Positions 1 through 11,340 of a stretch of 64,000 nt of DNA are shown here, piece after piece. Each line of letters opens with the position of its first letter. Positions within the stretch are counted from its first letter, which is position 1. Source of the DNA: Stratiolaelaps scimitus (Eukaryota > Arthropoda > Arachnida > Mesostigmata > Laelapidae); NCBI GenBank assembly GCA_019614645.1, contig JABWDB010000004.1, forward strand, positions 17,918,001 through 17,982,000, read 5' to 3'. Under the pieces are notes generated by a model. It was not told where the DNA came from. It searched no databases and was given only the letters and a program-made list of their open reading frames with translations. The position numbers were made by a program, and so were the translations under genes.

Positions 1-3000
1 ATGCTCTGTATACTAATAAGTACACTACGGACAACACACTGTGCTCGTACAGCAGCTCCAGCGGGAGAGGCAACCACAGCGCACTTCGGCAGCAGGGCGT
101 TGGACCTGTGTTAGCGTTGTCTGCAGTGTATGCCTGTCGTGTATGTGTGTATTTGTGTTCGTGCGTCTGGGTGCATGCGTAGTAAGGGCGTAGCATGGGT
201 GAAATGGGAGCGAGCAGTGGCCAGTCCAAATTACCTCGACTGAGGGATGCCTCCTAGATGGCTTTTATTCAATTATGCTGTGCGAGCTCGCGGTGATGGC
301 GGGCCGGCGTGGGCCCACTTCTGACCCCGTTCCCTGCGTAGCGCTTTGGTCGTGACCGTGGATGGCAACCACCGCGCCACACCGGTGGCGGATAGCAGCA
401 CTTGGCAGTGCTGGCCAAACACAGCCAGCCTCATTCTTCTACGTTACCCGTAAGCGAGCCTCCCGTCGAGCTCAATCTAGACCTAATGCTCATAATGCTG
501 GCCTCAGCCTCGAAACGCCGAGCGCTATTCCAAACGCCAGCAGCGGCGGTGGCGGACGACTTTGGAAGGAAACCTTCTAACCCAAAGCCGTCCCGAAGCT
601 TTCAAGCGACCACCACTACGGTCGCTGCCATCGCCCATCGCCGACGCGACTCCCACTACTACTACCACCACTACGGCGTTCGTTCATCTGTGCCGCGTGT
701 CGCCTACCAAACGATTTGAATTCCAACGCTAATGAAGGAGGTTCCTTCAGCCCCGTGGCAGCACTCTCCTCCTCTTCCTGCAGCGGCGACTGCCGCTGTT
801 GCGAGCCGCGCTCCCGAGAAGAAGATGCCGTTGCAAGGCCCTTGGCTCTCAGCCGAACGCCATGCGCTCTATTCGCACGCGGCTCTAAACACAGCGGCAT
901 CCAACACTCCCCGTCATCTCAACTGAGGGCATCATCTTGCCAGGGTGGGTTTGGATGAGCGCGTGGCCAACCAGAACCCTTGGAGGGTAAGTCAACCTAT
1001 TCGGGCGACCTCGCCTGCAATCCTGTGCCCCATACCCGTAGAGCAGGACCGCAAAAAGTCCATAGCAGAATGCAGCCCCAGAAGGATTCTGTGCGATTCT
1101 CTCTCTCTCTGTCTTCCCTTTTCACTTTCACATATCCCCCCCACCCCCCGCCTCTCTTTCTATCTCTTTCTCTCTCACACTCCCTTGGCCCCTCTATCAC
1201 TCTCTCTCTCTTATTCCTCCGTTGGAGGAGGCGGCGACGGCAGCAGCAGCGTGCTGAAAGAAGTTTGGTATCGCCTCCACGATGGGCTGAGTGGCCGAGC
1301 ACGCCAAGGGGTACGGAATAGTGTAGGGCGGTCTAGTTCAAATGAGGCAGCGGCTTTCAACGGCATAGTGGCGCTCCTTGTTGGGCCGGATATAGAAGCG
1401 TCCTGCTGCTTCCCTGGCTGCATAGAGACCCCAGCAGGCAGGCAAACAGACACACAGAAGTGGAAGAGGAGGATGACGACGCCGCTGCCGCCGAGCACGA
1501 GGAGACCCTGTCTGAAAATGAACGAACGAACCGTTCGTCCTGCGACTGAAACATCTGTGGTGGCCGGCTCCATGGCAGTACCATTCCCTGCCTCGATCCG
1601 GCACCGCCGGCCTTCTCCCCCCCTTCTCTCCAGCGGCCCAGTTTTCATCCCAGTTTCCAGTTGGAAACCCGTGAAGTAAGGCGACCGTCGGTCCGTCATG
1701 GCCTCGAACCAGCAAGCAACAGCTAACCTCAAGCAAGCCTATGGGGGAGGGCCAAGGGAGGACAGTCCCATTTGTGTTTGGAATGTTCCCCGTCCGTCGC
1801 CTCTAGAAGAGCTGTCTAGATAGCCGACGCCTTCCGTCTCTCTCTGTCTCTCTCTTTCTCTCGCTATCACTCGCAATCTGTTTCTCTGGCTCGTTTTCTC
1901 CCTTCCTCACTTTCTCTGCTTCGTGAGCTCTTACCGCGCAGCTCGGCAACCAGTTATCGTCTCGTCTTTGGGGCGCTTGCCGCCCCGAGTCGTGCTGCGT
2001 TGGTGCGCGGTATTAGGCTCGGACAGTAGAAGCAGGCTGTTTCCGCGAGTGAGCGCCACTGCTCCGCCATAAGGGGCCTCCGGAGCTTGATGCCAGTCTG
2101 AGCCAGTTGCAGACCGTCGGACGGCTGCCGGGCCCTTGCGCAGTCTCTATGACTGCTAAGCTCTCCCCCTTAGTTGCGCCCTTCGTCCTTTTTCCTGGCT
2201 GCATCCCACCCGTGTCCCGACCCTGCGCGTCCTCCGCTGCTTTCGATAACGTGCTGCTGCTGCTGCTGCCGTAGCAGAGAAAGAAGGCTGTTATTGGCAG
2301 CAGCACAGCAGAACGCAGCGACTGCCGAGCCGAGCTGCCAGACTGCCAGCCAACAACTCTTGGTATTAAAACGCATTATCAAACCAGAAGGCAGCTACCG
2401 CCGGCCGAAGGGCAGGCAGGATCGGGCCGTAGCGGGATCCGCCTCTTGCGGGCGTCTGTCGGCCGAACCGTCGAAGGGTCGGTCGGTCGGTCGGTCTGCC
2501 TGTTCTGAGCCAAGGGCAGGGCAGGCCACGCCAGATGACCTTCGGATGCTGTTTCGACAACCGGCGAATGAACGAACGAACCAACGACACCCTCCTTTTT
2601 CTGTGCAACCTGCTCCGTCCCCAGTTTCGCGCCCCAATCCGGGGGGGGGGGGAGGGCGCACATCCCCCGCCCCCCCGACTATAGCTATTTCACCACCACA
2701 GTGCATAGTATGGCTGCAATTGCAACGGCCGAGCAGCGGTGCCGGGCGGAAACGGATCCGCAGCTCCTGTTGCGGGGTTCTGCTCTGCTCAGTTGCCCTG
2801 CTGTCCCAAGGCAAGCTGTTCGCCTGTTTCCAGGCGTTCGTGTCAGGCATTCTACTACTCTAGCCATCGTTGTTCCGGAGTCTGTCCGCCGGTCCGGGCC
2901 TGCTGATGCTACCAGTAGTGGCTGCCTCGACAGCCTCGGCGGCGGCGTGGCGATGTGATCCGTCAGGGCTATCCACTTCAGGAACGCGATGGCGGTACGA

Positions 3001-3082
3001 AGGCACTCATCGTCGGTCGGGTTGGGAGGAACACACTCTTTCCTTCTTCCTATAACATTTCGTAAGGCGGAGAGCACCAACG

Positions 3083-3391
3083 ATGGCAGAGCAGCATCGA
3101 GTTGCTGTGCTGCTGCTGCTGCTGCTTGCACTTTCCTTATGTTTCCGACGACTCGGATCCTATGAGAGGCAGCAACAGCAGCTTGTCTGTCTGGGCAGCG
3201 TCTCCGACCCGACTCGGGCCGCCGAACTCGGGCATTCAGTTCGCGGGCAGGGCAAGGCTGCTGCTGGTGTGCTTTTCGTGCTTCAGCCGGGAAACAAAGA
3301 CAAAGGCATCGATCGGCGTATCCTCGGCTTCCCTCTTGTGTCATTCTCCCGTCGTGGGCTGGTACAGCAGCAGCAGCAGCAAACCCTGTGA
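3083..3391 (+). CDS. doubtful ORF with signal-peptide-like start
   Basis: A 102-codon frame opens with ATG and reads MAEQHRVAVLLLLLLALSLC, which has the charge and leucine core of a secretory signal peptide. The leucine core is encoded by a CTG repeat (3108-3126) and the tail by CAG repeats (polyGln), so microsatellites alone could produce this pattern. The stretch between them has no recognisable domain and no cysteine pattern. No splice sites or poly(A) signal support it. Most likely a chance frame; kept only because the start is in a sensible position relative to the leucine core. Confidence 0.12.
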   Translation: MAEQHRVAVLLLLLLALSLCFRRLGSYERQQQQLVCLGSVSDPTRAAELGHSVRGQGKAAAGVLFVLQPGNKDKGIDRRILGFPLVSFSRRGLVQQQQQQTL

Positions 3392-4880
3392 GACGACGGC
3401 TATAGTAGAAGAAAATCGTAGTAAGGTAGATGATGATAGAGGCCGCCCAAAGATTCCCTGCAGCAGCGGCACTAGCAAAGCAGGATCCTACAGAAACGCC
3501 ACTGTAGATGTGGACGACTGGCCCGTCTCAACCGGTGGGTGTATAACCCGACGAAGTAAATGTCCGAAGGTCTAAGCCACCTCCCAATCGGTGTCGTGTC
3601 TATGCACCGCAAATAAAAGAATCCTAGAACGGCGTCAAGAACAACGTTTGTAACAATAACGACGGCAGCAATATCCAGCCAGCCAACCAGGCCATATCGC
3701 ACATCATTTCGTGTTCTGCTTTGTTGTCGTGTGTTGCCGTTTGCACAGTGCTTTCAACCTAGGTACATAGCAGAGACTGATGTTGTTGTTGCTGCTGCTG
3801 CTGGTGCCGCCACCGTTTCGCACGGTCTTCTTTTCTCTGCTCTCCTTCGGAAAAGCAGAATAAAGCTGTCAGTTCCTCTGGCCGTGGTGGCTGAGGCCGC
3901 TGCTACTGTCGCTGCTGCTGCGGCGGCTTGCTAGTCTGCTTGCTCCATATCAATAAGCGTCGGTGATTCTACAGTTCTTCGTCCTCGTACCCCGCTACTC
4001 GTCCGCGCCATTCGTCAGCTACTCCTGACGCCCACTCCACGCCAGACTATTCGTATCACCCTCATCCCCGGCCAAGGAGAACGCGCTCTCGGAGGGACAG
4101 TCTGTCCAGCAGCAAGCGCGTCACTCACGCGTCTATTGTTCTCCCGCCGGAGCCCACTACCACCACCAGCATCATCACCACCACCACCACCAATAGGGCT
4201 GCCTCTTCTCTGCTCGCCGTTGACGTATCGCAGCGGCGAAAAGACAGGAAGGGCGGAAATGCCATCCCACCATGAAGTGGAGAAGGCCAGGCCGCACGTG
4301 CCGACGAACGAGGCACGCCAAAGCGAGCCGACGTATCACCATAGATCACCATCGTCGACACCCAATGCTGCTATACTCGGTAGAGTAGACGACTGCTCCA
4401 CCCTTCCCGTTACGAAGGTCGGGGGGTTATAGTGTCGCCTCGAGATCATATGCGCCGCCGGCTCGTTTCGACGGCCGGGGCGGTGGCGGCGGCGGCAGCG
4501 TGGCCTTTACGAGAGATTTTAAGGGTTGGCTCGCTGACTGCTCTCGTGGGTCGCGTCAGCCCGAGTCGAATTTGAATACGCTCACTCGACGGGACAGGCC
4601 TAAAGCGAGCGAGACGAAACGTCCAGCGTCTCGTGGAGTCTTGCTTGCTTGCAATGATATTTTCTCGGACTCCTTGAAGTGGCTGTTTGGTCATCGATCG
4701 GTAGATTTCGCCACCCTGCGCCATCAGCGATGCTGCGCGTACAACACTGCGCACGATATTATATAACTACTCTGATAGCAGGCGAGGTGGCGGGGTGGTT
4801 TTCTGCTGCGTCACACCTATAAAGCAACAAAGTGTGTACAGGCGTCTGTCTGTGTATGCGTGGGTATGCGTTGCCCCCAT

Positions 4881-4881
4881 C

Positions 4882-4921
<40 letters not shown>
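4881..4921. repeat. compound (CT)n(TA)n microsatellite
   Basis: About ten CT units run directly into about ten TA units. The compound form is typical of slippage-driven repeats in arthropod non-coding DNA. Confidence 0.95.
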
Positions 4922-5417
4922 TTATTTGGACAAGATGGTAGGCCAGGCATGCATGCTCTGTTTATTGGCGAGTTGAGCAATCATAGTAGCAATGCAACGA
5001 GTAGTAGTAGTAGTAGTAGTGGCACGATCGTAAGGAGCGGGCGGAAGATGCAGACGGAAAACGCTGCACGCCGAATCCAGCGTCTGGCCCGGGCGCTTGA
5101 CTAGCTACCGGCGGGACGACCAACCAATGTATCATTACCTTGGCCGAGAGTGCGAACGGCAGGCAGACACCGAAAAGCAGCGGCAGCAGCAGCAGCAAAA
5201 GGAGAAAGAGCGACCGGATCGAAGAAAAATGACTCGTCGTTTTCGTCCTCGACTCTCGAAAATCTCGTGTCTTGTTGTCCCGCCAAAGTGTATTCGAGGC
5301 TCGCATGGAAGGGCCCGCATTGGCGCGCCCGCCCGATGACTGTGCGCCGTTGTCGACTGTAGCGCCAACCATCTATCGTGTGTCGTACGGCAACAGTACG
5401 ACAATGACATTGCTATT

Positions 5418-5434
5418 GTATATATATATATATA
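5418..5434. repeat. (TA)n microsatellite
   Basis: Short pure TA run. Confidence 0.9.
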
Positions 5435-5504
5435 CCACCTCCACTGCCACATCCACCTTGCTCACTCGAACGCCCGTTCGCGCTGCAATGCAGCCACCGC
5501 TTTG

Positions 5505-5528
5505 TTGCTGCTGCTGCTGCTGCTGCTG
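5505..5528. repeat. (TGC)8 microsatellite
   Basis: Eight TGC units, read as polyCys, polyLeu or polyAla in three frames, which explains the leucine-, cysteine- and alanine-rich open frames here. Confidence 0.95.
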
Positions 5529-6096
5529 ATGGGACTCGTGCGCGCAACGCAGCTATAGTCGCAACAGCCGTCAGACGCCTGTATCGAGTTCCATTTCGAC
5601 TGAGTCCGCGCGGCCGGCGAGGGCGACACAGCCTCTCAAGGCTGCTCAAGCCGAGGCCAATAAGCAACCAACCATAGATTTTCAATAGCAATAGGACAAG
5701 GAAAGCACAGACGAAACACGTGAGATCACTAACATTTCATTCACTGCTCTTCTCTTTCGCCGTTCAATTCGCCCATTTTCAATTTGTTTGTTTGTTTTTT
5801 TTTCGTTGGTTCTTGAAGAGACATACGATACACATTCCCTGTGAGCCTTGGAGACCAATAGTGGAGCTGGCTGATCATACAGAGTTCGTCTTAGAATATA
5901 GAAACAAGTTATATTAACTGTTTACTATATATATATTTTAGTATCATAGTGTTCATTGTGTGCATTTATACAATAAGAATCCTTGGAAATACTTGGACTG
6001 TCTTTGCCAGTTCAACGTTCGATCCCCGTCGTTGCACATTTACTTTTAAGAGGTCCCACTTATGAGGCAATGCCTAAAGCAGTACCGCGACCATTA

Positions 6097-6147
6097 CGTG
6101 ATCAAGTCTCGTTTGCATCTATCGCAAACCAGACGTGATAGATCACG
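6097..6147. repeat. 51-nt imperfect hairpin, miRNA-precursor-like
   Basis: The arms pair in three blocks. CGTGATC (6097-6103) pairs with GATCACG (6141-6147), GTCT (6106-6109) with AGAC (6131-6134), and GTTTGC (6111-6116) with GCAAAC (6124-6129), closing a 7-nt loop. The blocks are separated by an aa/gtgata internal loop and a single c/c mismatch. Stem length, loop size and small internal loops resemble a short pre-miRNA, but neither arm matches a mature miRNA that I recognise. The 3' arm also takes part in a second hairpin immediately downstream. Confidence 0.6.
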
Positions 6148-6160
6148 CTTAGCAGCGTGA
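6143..6160. repeat. 7-bp hairpin overlapping the upstream hairpin
   Basis: TCACGCT pairs with AGCGTGA around a 4-nt loop (tagc). Its left arm reuses the bases that close the 6097-6147 hairpin, so the two outer stems are mutually exclusive. Confidence 0.7.
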
Positions 6161-8612
6161 GTTTCTACATTATATATATCTATCTGCAAAATACGAGGCA
6201 AGCTACTTGGTTCAAAAATGTGACTACAACGGAAGTAATACCTCAGCAGCCTCTCGACCGGAGAGGGAGTAAGTGTCGAGGGCGCCGTACGTAGAGTATT
6301 GCCGGCTGAACGTCGCTGCGCACCGCATCGCTTCAACTGTCTCATTCGCAGACGAATACGATGACGACTGCCCATGAAATCCTGCCGAACTGGCGGTGTA
6401 GAGTTTGACCACGACCGAATGACTGCATCGGTAGCTCTATCACTGCAGTTACAGTGGCTGTTCTGCGAACCCGAGCAGTAGCCGCAATGCGCGCCACCAT
6501 CTCTGACGAGTTTGTGAGTGGGTAATCGGCAGGTAGCGGCAAAAAGGCGAGTCGTGGCCTGCTAACACCACTACGAGGTAGGTTGCCAGTACTACACTAC
6601 TGCTGCCGCTGGTACGGCGGCACCGCTGTTGGACCAGCCCGAGGCGGCAACACGGTTTAAACGTTGAGCGGCGGCGGGGGAGGCACAGACGCGAGCAGTA
6701 GTACCACTAGTGATAGCAGCAGCTACAGCAGCCTTCCCCATGCTGGAAGGAAAACCATGCGGAGTCTGCAGCAGCGGCAGACAGACGTAACACAGGAGTA
6801 AGCAACATTCCCTCGATGCGACGTGAGCACCCGCCTTTCGTTTCCCTTCATCGCTCCTAAACCTACCCCTTCTCCCCCCAGCCCTTCCTGCCCTCACGAC
6901 TTCTCCCATCAACCCAACATTGCTAACGGCAACAGCAGGGATCTCTGTCTTTCCCTCCGTTGTGCCCCGCTGTATCGTTCGAGTTTGCCGTCCTAGGGGA
7001 TGTGAAGCTGCGCATAGCAACTTGAAAAGGGCGAGAGGAGTTGAGCAAAGGAGGTGGAAGGGCCAAAGGACCTCGAGAGGTATATAGGTGCTCTAAAGTG
7101 GCGCATGAAGATAAGCAAAGGGAACCCCACAGCCCAACCCTGCTCAGGCCACGCCAACCCGACCTAACGTAACGCTACGCGGCCGATGCCAGCCGGAGAA
7201 TGCGCCCTGCGCTTCTAACTCCGCCTCAAATAAACGTGAACGGGAAAACCGTGCGGTAAAAGCGCGCTGTGGAGAGGATTGCGAGAAGAAGGGAAATGCT
7301 TCTGTTTTTGAGTCGTCGTCGTCGTCTGTGCTGCTTGTACGTCCGTTCACTACCGCTCCTCCAGCAAGGGTAAGGGTGCTTTCTGCTGCTTGGCTGGGAC
7401 ACGAAGGAATACGCCGGAAGGGCATTAGGCCTTCGCGGTTTGCCTGCTGTCTGTTCCCTTGTTCAGCGTTGTCGTTGGCGGCGGCGGCGGCGGCGCCTAA
7501 GAGGGAAGGCGCAGACGGACGAACGGATGGGTCGGAGGGGGTCTAGTCGGAGTATTCGCCCGTGGCGGCAGCTTCGCTTTCTGAATTGGGTCACGGCGTC
7601 CATTTGGACGGAGGCTGGCGTCGTGTTGTGGCTCTGCCACCACGCAATAGCGGCCGATGGAGCTGACGGCCGTTGACGCTACGAGCCTTCTATGTACTAC
7701 TACCACTACTACTACTACTCCACTATACGAACGATGAGACGAAAGTGTCGTAGCGATAGCAGCGAGCGTTACCATTGGCTTGTCAGGCCGGGCAGGACCA
7801 CAACCCATCAAATGGTTGGGGGAACTCGAGGACCCATCGTAGGGTGGGACCTTTCATCATTTGTCAAAATGGACCCACACTGACCTCGGCGAACACTGCA
7901 GCACGGAGAGCTGTTGTCGGCGACGGTGGGGTGGACAATGGCGTTGTGCACCACCAGCGATAGATCTGATGATCTGGTTTTGTGTCCAGCAACGCCTATG
8001 CCATAGCCGAAATTCGTCATGGGAGCATTTTCAATTGCATAGATAACGAGAACAATGGATAGTATCATACTATTCAAATTAAACGACAAGGCCATAATCA
8101 ATCAGGCTGATTAGTGAAATAGAAGATTTGGAATATTTTTAAAACTGAACAGTATACTAATAATTAGCTAAAGTCTTCGTACACATCATCTATGCTAGAT
8201 TACAACGTCTGCACAAACCGAGTGATACAAAGGCCAAGAAAAGACAGGCTGCGTATGCAGATGCACGGAGGTTTAACGGGAAAGGACAGCACAGCAGGAG
8301 TTTGTATTTATCTCAGCGTTTGGGGCAGATCAGACTCACTAGAACGCCGGCGTTGCCACCGCCGCCTTGCATGTGCTTCGTGTGGCATGCATTCAGTTCA
8401 CATGTACGAGCGCACGCTACGAAAACGCAGATCCTAGCCAGCGAACTTTGAAAGCCTGAGCTTCTTTCTCTCTCTCTCACTCTCTCTCTCTGGTGTCTAC
8501 AGCCTCTGTGTGTATGTTAGTGTTGCAGTCTGCTGTCTGCTGACATCCCCCGTTCGAGTGCAATGTATTCGACTGTCGAATCCCGTCGCCTCCGGTGTCG
8601 GTGACGTCGCCT
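6161..8612. other. no gene seen
   Basis: Mixed-composition DNA. The frame at 6592-7020 (-) and its neighbours are arginine- and alanine-rich with no domain. A GTC-rich triplet run lies at about 7313-7326, a GGC-rich run at about 7478-7497, and CT runs at 8466-8491. The 8,100-8,170 stretch is AT-rich and empty. Confidence 0.55.
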
Positions 8613-8670
8613 GGCAAGCGTTACCCGCTTGCCCTGTCTTGCCTCGCCTCGCAGGCGAGCGAACGCCTGC
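8613..8670. repeat. cluster of three GC-rich hairpins
   Basis: Three perfect stems lie within 58 bases. GGCAAGCG/CGCTTGCC (8613-8633) has a 5-nt loop. CTCGCCT/AGGCGAG (8643-8659) has a 3-nt loop. GCAGGCG/CGCCTGC (8651-8670) has a 6-nt loop. The last two overlap and cannot form together. No tRNA cloverleaf results. The role is unknown: structured RNA, cruciform-forming DNA or chance in GC-rich sequence. Confidence 0.7.
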
Positions 8671-8917
8671 GCCGAGATGGGAGTGTGCCGAGCTAATTTA
8701 GCTGAAATAATACTCGACAATTAACAATCGGGACTATTAAACGCATCCGCGCAATTTGGCCTGCGCCTTGCCAGCCGCCGTCACCGCCGCCCCGGCTGCA
8801 CTGGCAGCGGCGCAAGCTACAAGCCACCCCCGTTCTAGAGCTCAGTGGCGCACATTCACCACGCTCATACTCACTCTCTCCCCCGCTCTCCGAATCCTTT
8901 TCGCTCCGCTCCGTCTC

Positions 8918-8942
8918 GCTCTCTCTCTCTCTCTCTCTCTCT
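8918..8942. repeat. (CT)12 microsatellite
   Basis: Pure CT run inside a broader pyrimidine-rich stretch. Confidence 0.95.
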
Positions 8943-9986
8943 GTCGCCGGCTAAGCTCGAGCTCGGCGTCTCCTACTGGCGTCTCCGCCGTTTTGTCGGC
9001 AGTTCGTAGGAGCCTGACTGAAGGTGGCTCATCTCGGCGGCGGCGGCGGCGGTGGTAACGGCGTCGAATTGTGGTCGCAATTGTGCCCGTACACATGCAG
9101 TTCGTAGAAGGGGAAACGACTGCCGTAAGTCTCGGGCAGGGCAAGGCCGACAGCGGACAGACGGACGAATGAATCGGGTGAAAAACCTTTTCGCGATACG
9201 CAGCCATTTGCAGAGAGAGAGAGTAAATTAAATACGGAGATACGGAGAGAGAGAGAGAGAGAGCATGTGTATAGGTGTCCTTTCACACAATCGAATTCTC
9301 GCTTATTTTACCTGTACTACATGTTATACATGATATCATTTGTGAGGGAGACAGTTCACCCATCTATCGATAGATAACATATCGAGTTCTTCCGAGACTG
9401 CTGAGAGACGTTAGCCCACATAGCACGTATATGCGTACGTGTATGTTTATGTAAAGAGTGACGCGTATATCAGGACAGGCGTACGTAGGGAAATTTAGCA
9501 TAGACAGCGCCGGGCATTTGCTGTCACTGCTGTTTCGTTCACTGTTGGCCTCCCCGCACGGAGTTACCGTCATTTTCTGCTATTGCTGCTGCTTACACCA
9601 GCTAATGTTTAACTGGTGTCTCTGTAGCGATACGATGTTAGCCATCAGCACTCAGACTCGCTGTGAGTATGGGTATGTCCTTCTCCGGCCGGCACGTGCG
9701 TACCACCCGGCACAGCCCTCAGCATACGGCATATTGCGTTGTTGTACGGAGATAGGGAGGCCTTCGTTCCCTCGTCAACTAGCCCAGTCACAGGTGTAAT
9801 GTGTCTCACGGATGGCGGGAGGTGCAATCTCGCCATTAGTCTGGATCATTTCCACGGTCGCGAAGCGCCCGTTGATTTTACTGGCCGATAAAACGATCTA
9901 CCGGCGTCGCTCCGCCCCGTGCAAGGTTCTCCCAGGTGAAAACTTAAAAAGCAACTATCGGCAGTAGATTTCGACGCGTCGACACA

Positions 9987-10008
9987 ATATATATATATAT
10001 ATGTATAT
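9987..10008. repeat. (TA)n microsatellite
   Basis: TA run with one TG interruption. Confidence 0.9.
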
Positions 10009-10690
10009 CTTAGAGATATCCGCGGATTATATATCCCCGTGTTCTCTGTTTTGCCTGCGGTTGTATTGATTCTGATACGCGAGTGCAGCTGCTGCTCAGT
10101 TGCACGCATCGTGCTGTATGATAGTTATTCTGTTCGAATGCTATACGAACCCAGCTCTTCCACTTGAATATCACAATAATCCCATTAAGTTCCCGCAGTT
10201 GTGTTGTTCCCCCATTCCAAGTGACGGTCAGCACCTACTCCGACACACGTTATTGCATCAATCCGTAACCATTTGCTTAAAAGTAACCATATAAAGTGAG
10301 CCACTATACAAAATTGCTCACACCGTTTTGCACTCAAAACAGCGTGGGAACGTGGAAGGCACACCGCTGTGTAAACACGACAGCTCAGCTCAGGCATTAA
10401 TATTATAGAGTGGCACCCCGGGGATTTGGCTCCGTTCTGCCATTGTTTTGAGTGATGCTTAATTGTATTATGTTATTCAACCCGGCGTAAGCTAAGTGAT
10501 CGTTCGTAGGTGCAGCTGCTGCCCAACTGTACGTATTGTGGGGTAGGTGTCGTCGTCCTTCTGGACAAACCCAGATTTCCCACTGCGATATGGCAGTGAA
10601 CTCGTTTCATTTCCATTCCAACCGTTCTCAACTTGACGTGGCGTACAGCGGAACAAAAGGTTTAACTCAATGCAACGACAGGTAAAGTCG

Positions 10691-10719
10691 ATAGCATGGC
10701 TACGAAACAGCCATGCTAT
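10691..10719. repeat. perfect 11-bp hairpin
   Basis: ATAGCATGGCT (10691-10701) and AGCCATGCTAT (10709-10719) pair perfectly around a 7-nt loop (acgaaac). A TA run follows directly. About 0.3 such stems are expected by chance in a window of this size, so on its own it is only suggestive. Confidence 0.85.
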
Positions 10720-11306
10720 TTAATATATATATATATATTCGTGATATGTTATGATTTCTGGAAATCAATCAGTATTTATTAGGTGACATGTATATAATTA
10801 AGACAGTAACTGGTCTTTTCAGCAGACAATCACTTCGTACAGAGCCGTGAAACGGCGGCAGACGACAGCAGTCCGTTTTTCGATGCAGATCAATTAGAAA
10901 GGCATAGAAAACGTGGCGAGAACAGCCGCAATTACAAAAAAAAAACAGTACTAATCAGTTATCGAAAAAATATTTCGTAATCTTATATGATTCACAAAGG
11001 TGCAGATTCACGACAGCATTCCATCATTCGTTGAAAATATAGCAAAATACATATTCAATTACAGCTCGTTACGGACTATGGGAACGAGGAACAAACATAG
11101 TGAAAGGAATTACTCAAGCGATTGTCATCGAGACGAAGTCCAGCTCACACCCTCGACCAAAAGCATATATCAATCCACGTAATACTTCAGATCGAAGCGA
11201 CGCTATATCAATATTATAGCTATAAAGATATGGCTAGCGTGCTGCTGGCGGGAAGCGTCAGAATTTCCGTAGAATATCGTGCACAATTCGTCAAAGGAGG
11301 CTCACT

Positions 11307-11340
11307 AAGCCGTCTCAGCTGTCAGCCACTGAGACAGCTT
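11307..11340. repeat. 12-bp hairpin with one mismatch
   Basis: AAGCCGTCTCAG (11307-11318) and CTGAGACAGCTT (11329-11340) pair with a single C/A mismatch around a 10-nt loop. It lies in AT-rich, otherwise empty sequence. No known RNA family is recognised. Confidence 0.8.

Larger units (their letters stand above)
1..6096. other. gene-poor, repeat-rich, GC-rich block
   Basis: No convincing gene is seen. Open frames on both strands are low in complexity and follow triplet repeats. The block holds pyrimidine tracts at about 1093-1218 and 1834-1920, (TGC)6 at 2252-2269, five tandem GGTC units at 2477-2496, a run of 12 G at 2641-2652, CAG repeats at 3365-3381, a CCA-rich tract at 4158-4192, AGT repeats at 5001-5020 and GCA repeats at 5178-5196. 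An orphan tRNA B-box-like sequence (CGTTCGATCCC) lies at 6016-6026 without a clear A box; a TTGGACT about 22 bases before it is also found in the tRNA-like modules at 18.34 and 42.88 kb, so it may be a truncated copy. Confidence 0.55.
8671..10690. other. no gene seen; microsatellites
   Basis: Holds a (CT)12 run at 8918-8942, a GGC triplet run at about 9037-9054, a GA run at 9245-9263 and a TA run at 9987-10008. No supported exon. Confidence 0.55.

Noticed and set aside
945..1679. 244-codon + strand open frame
   Set aside because: Its middle is Ser/Leu/Pro sequence read from CT tracts; no domain, and frames on the other strand are equally long.
2685..3344. 219-codon - strand open frame
   Set aside because: Overlaps other long frames on both strands in GC-rich DNA, begins near a GC-rich low-complexity stretch and contains alanine runs from a CTG repeat; no recognisable domain.
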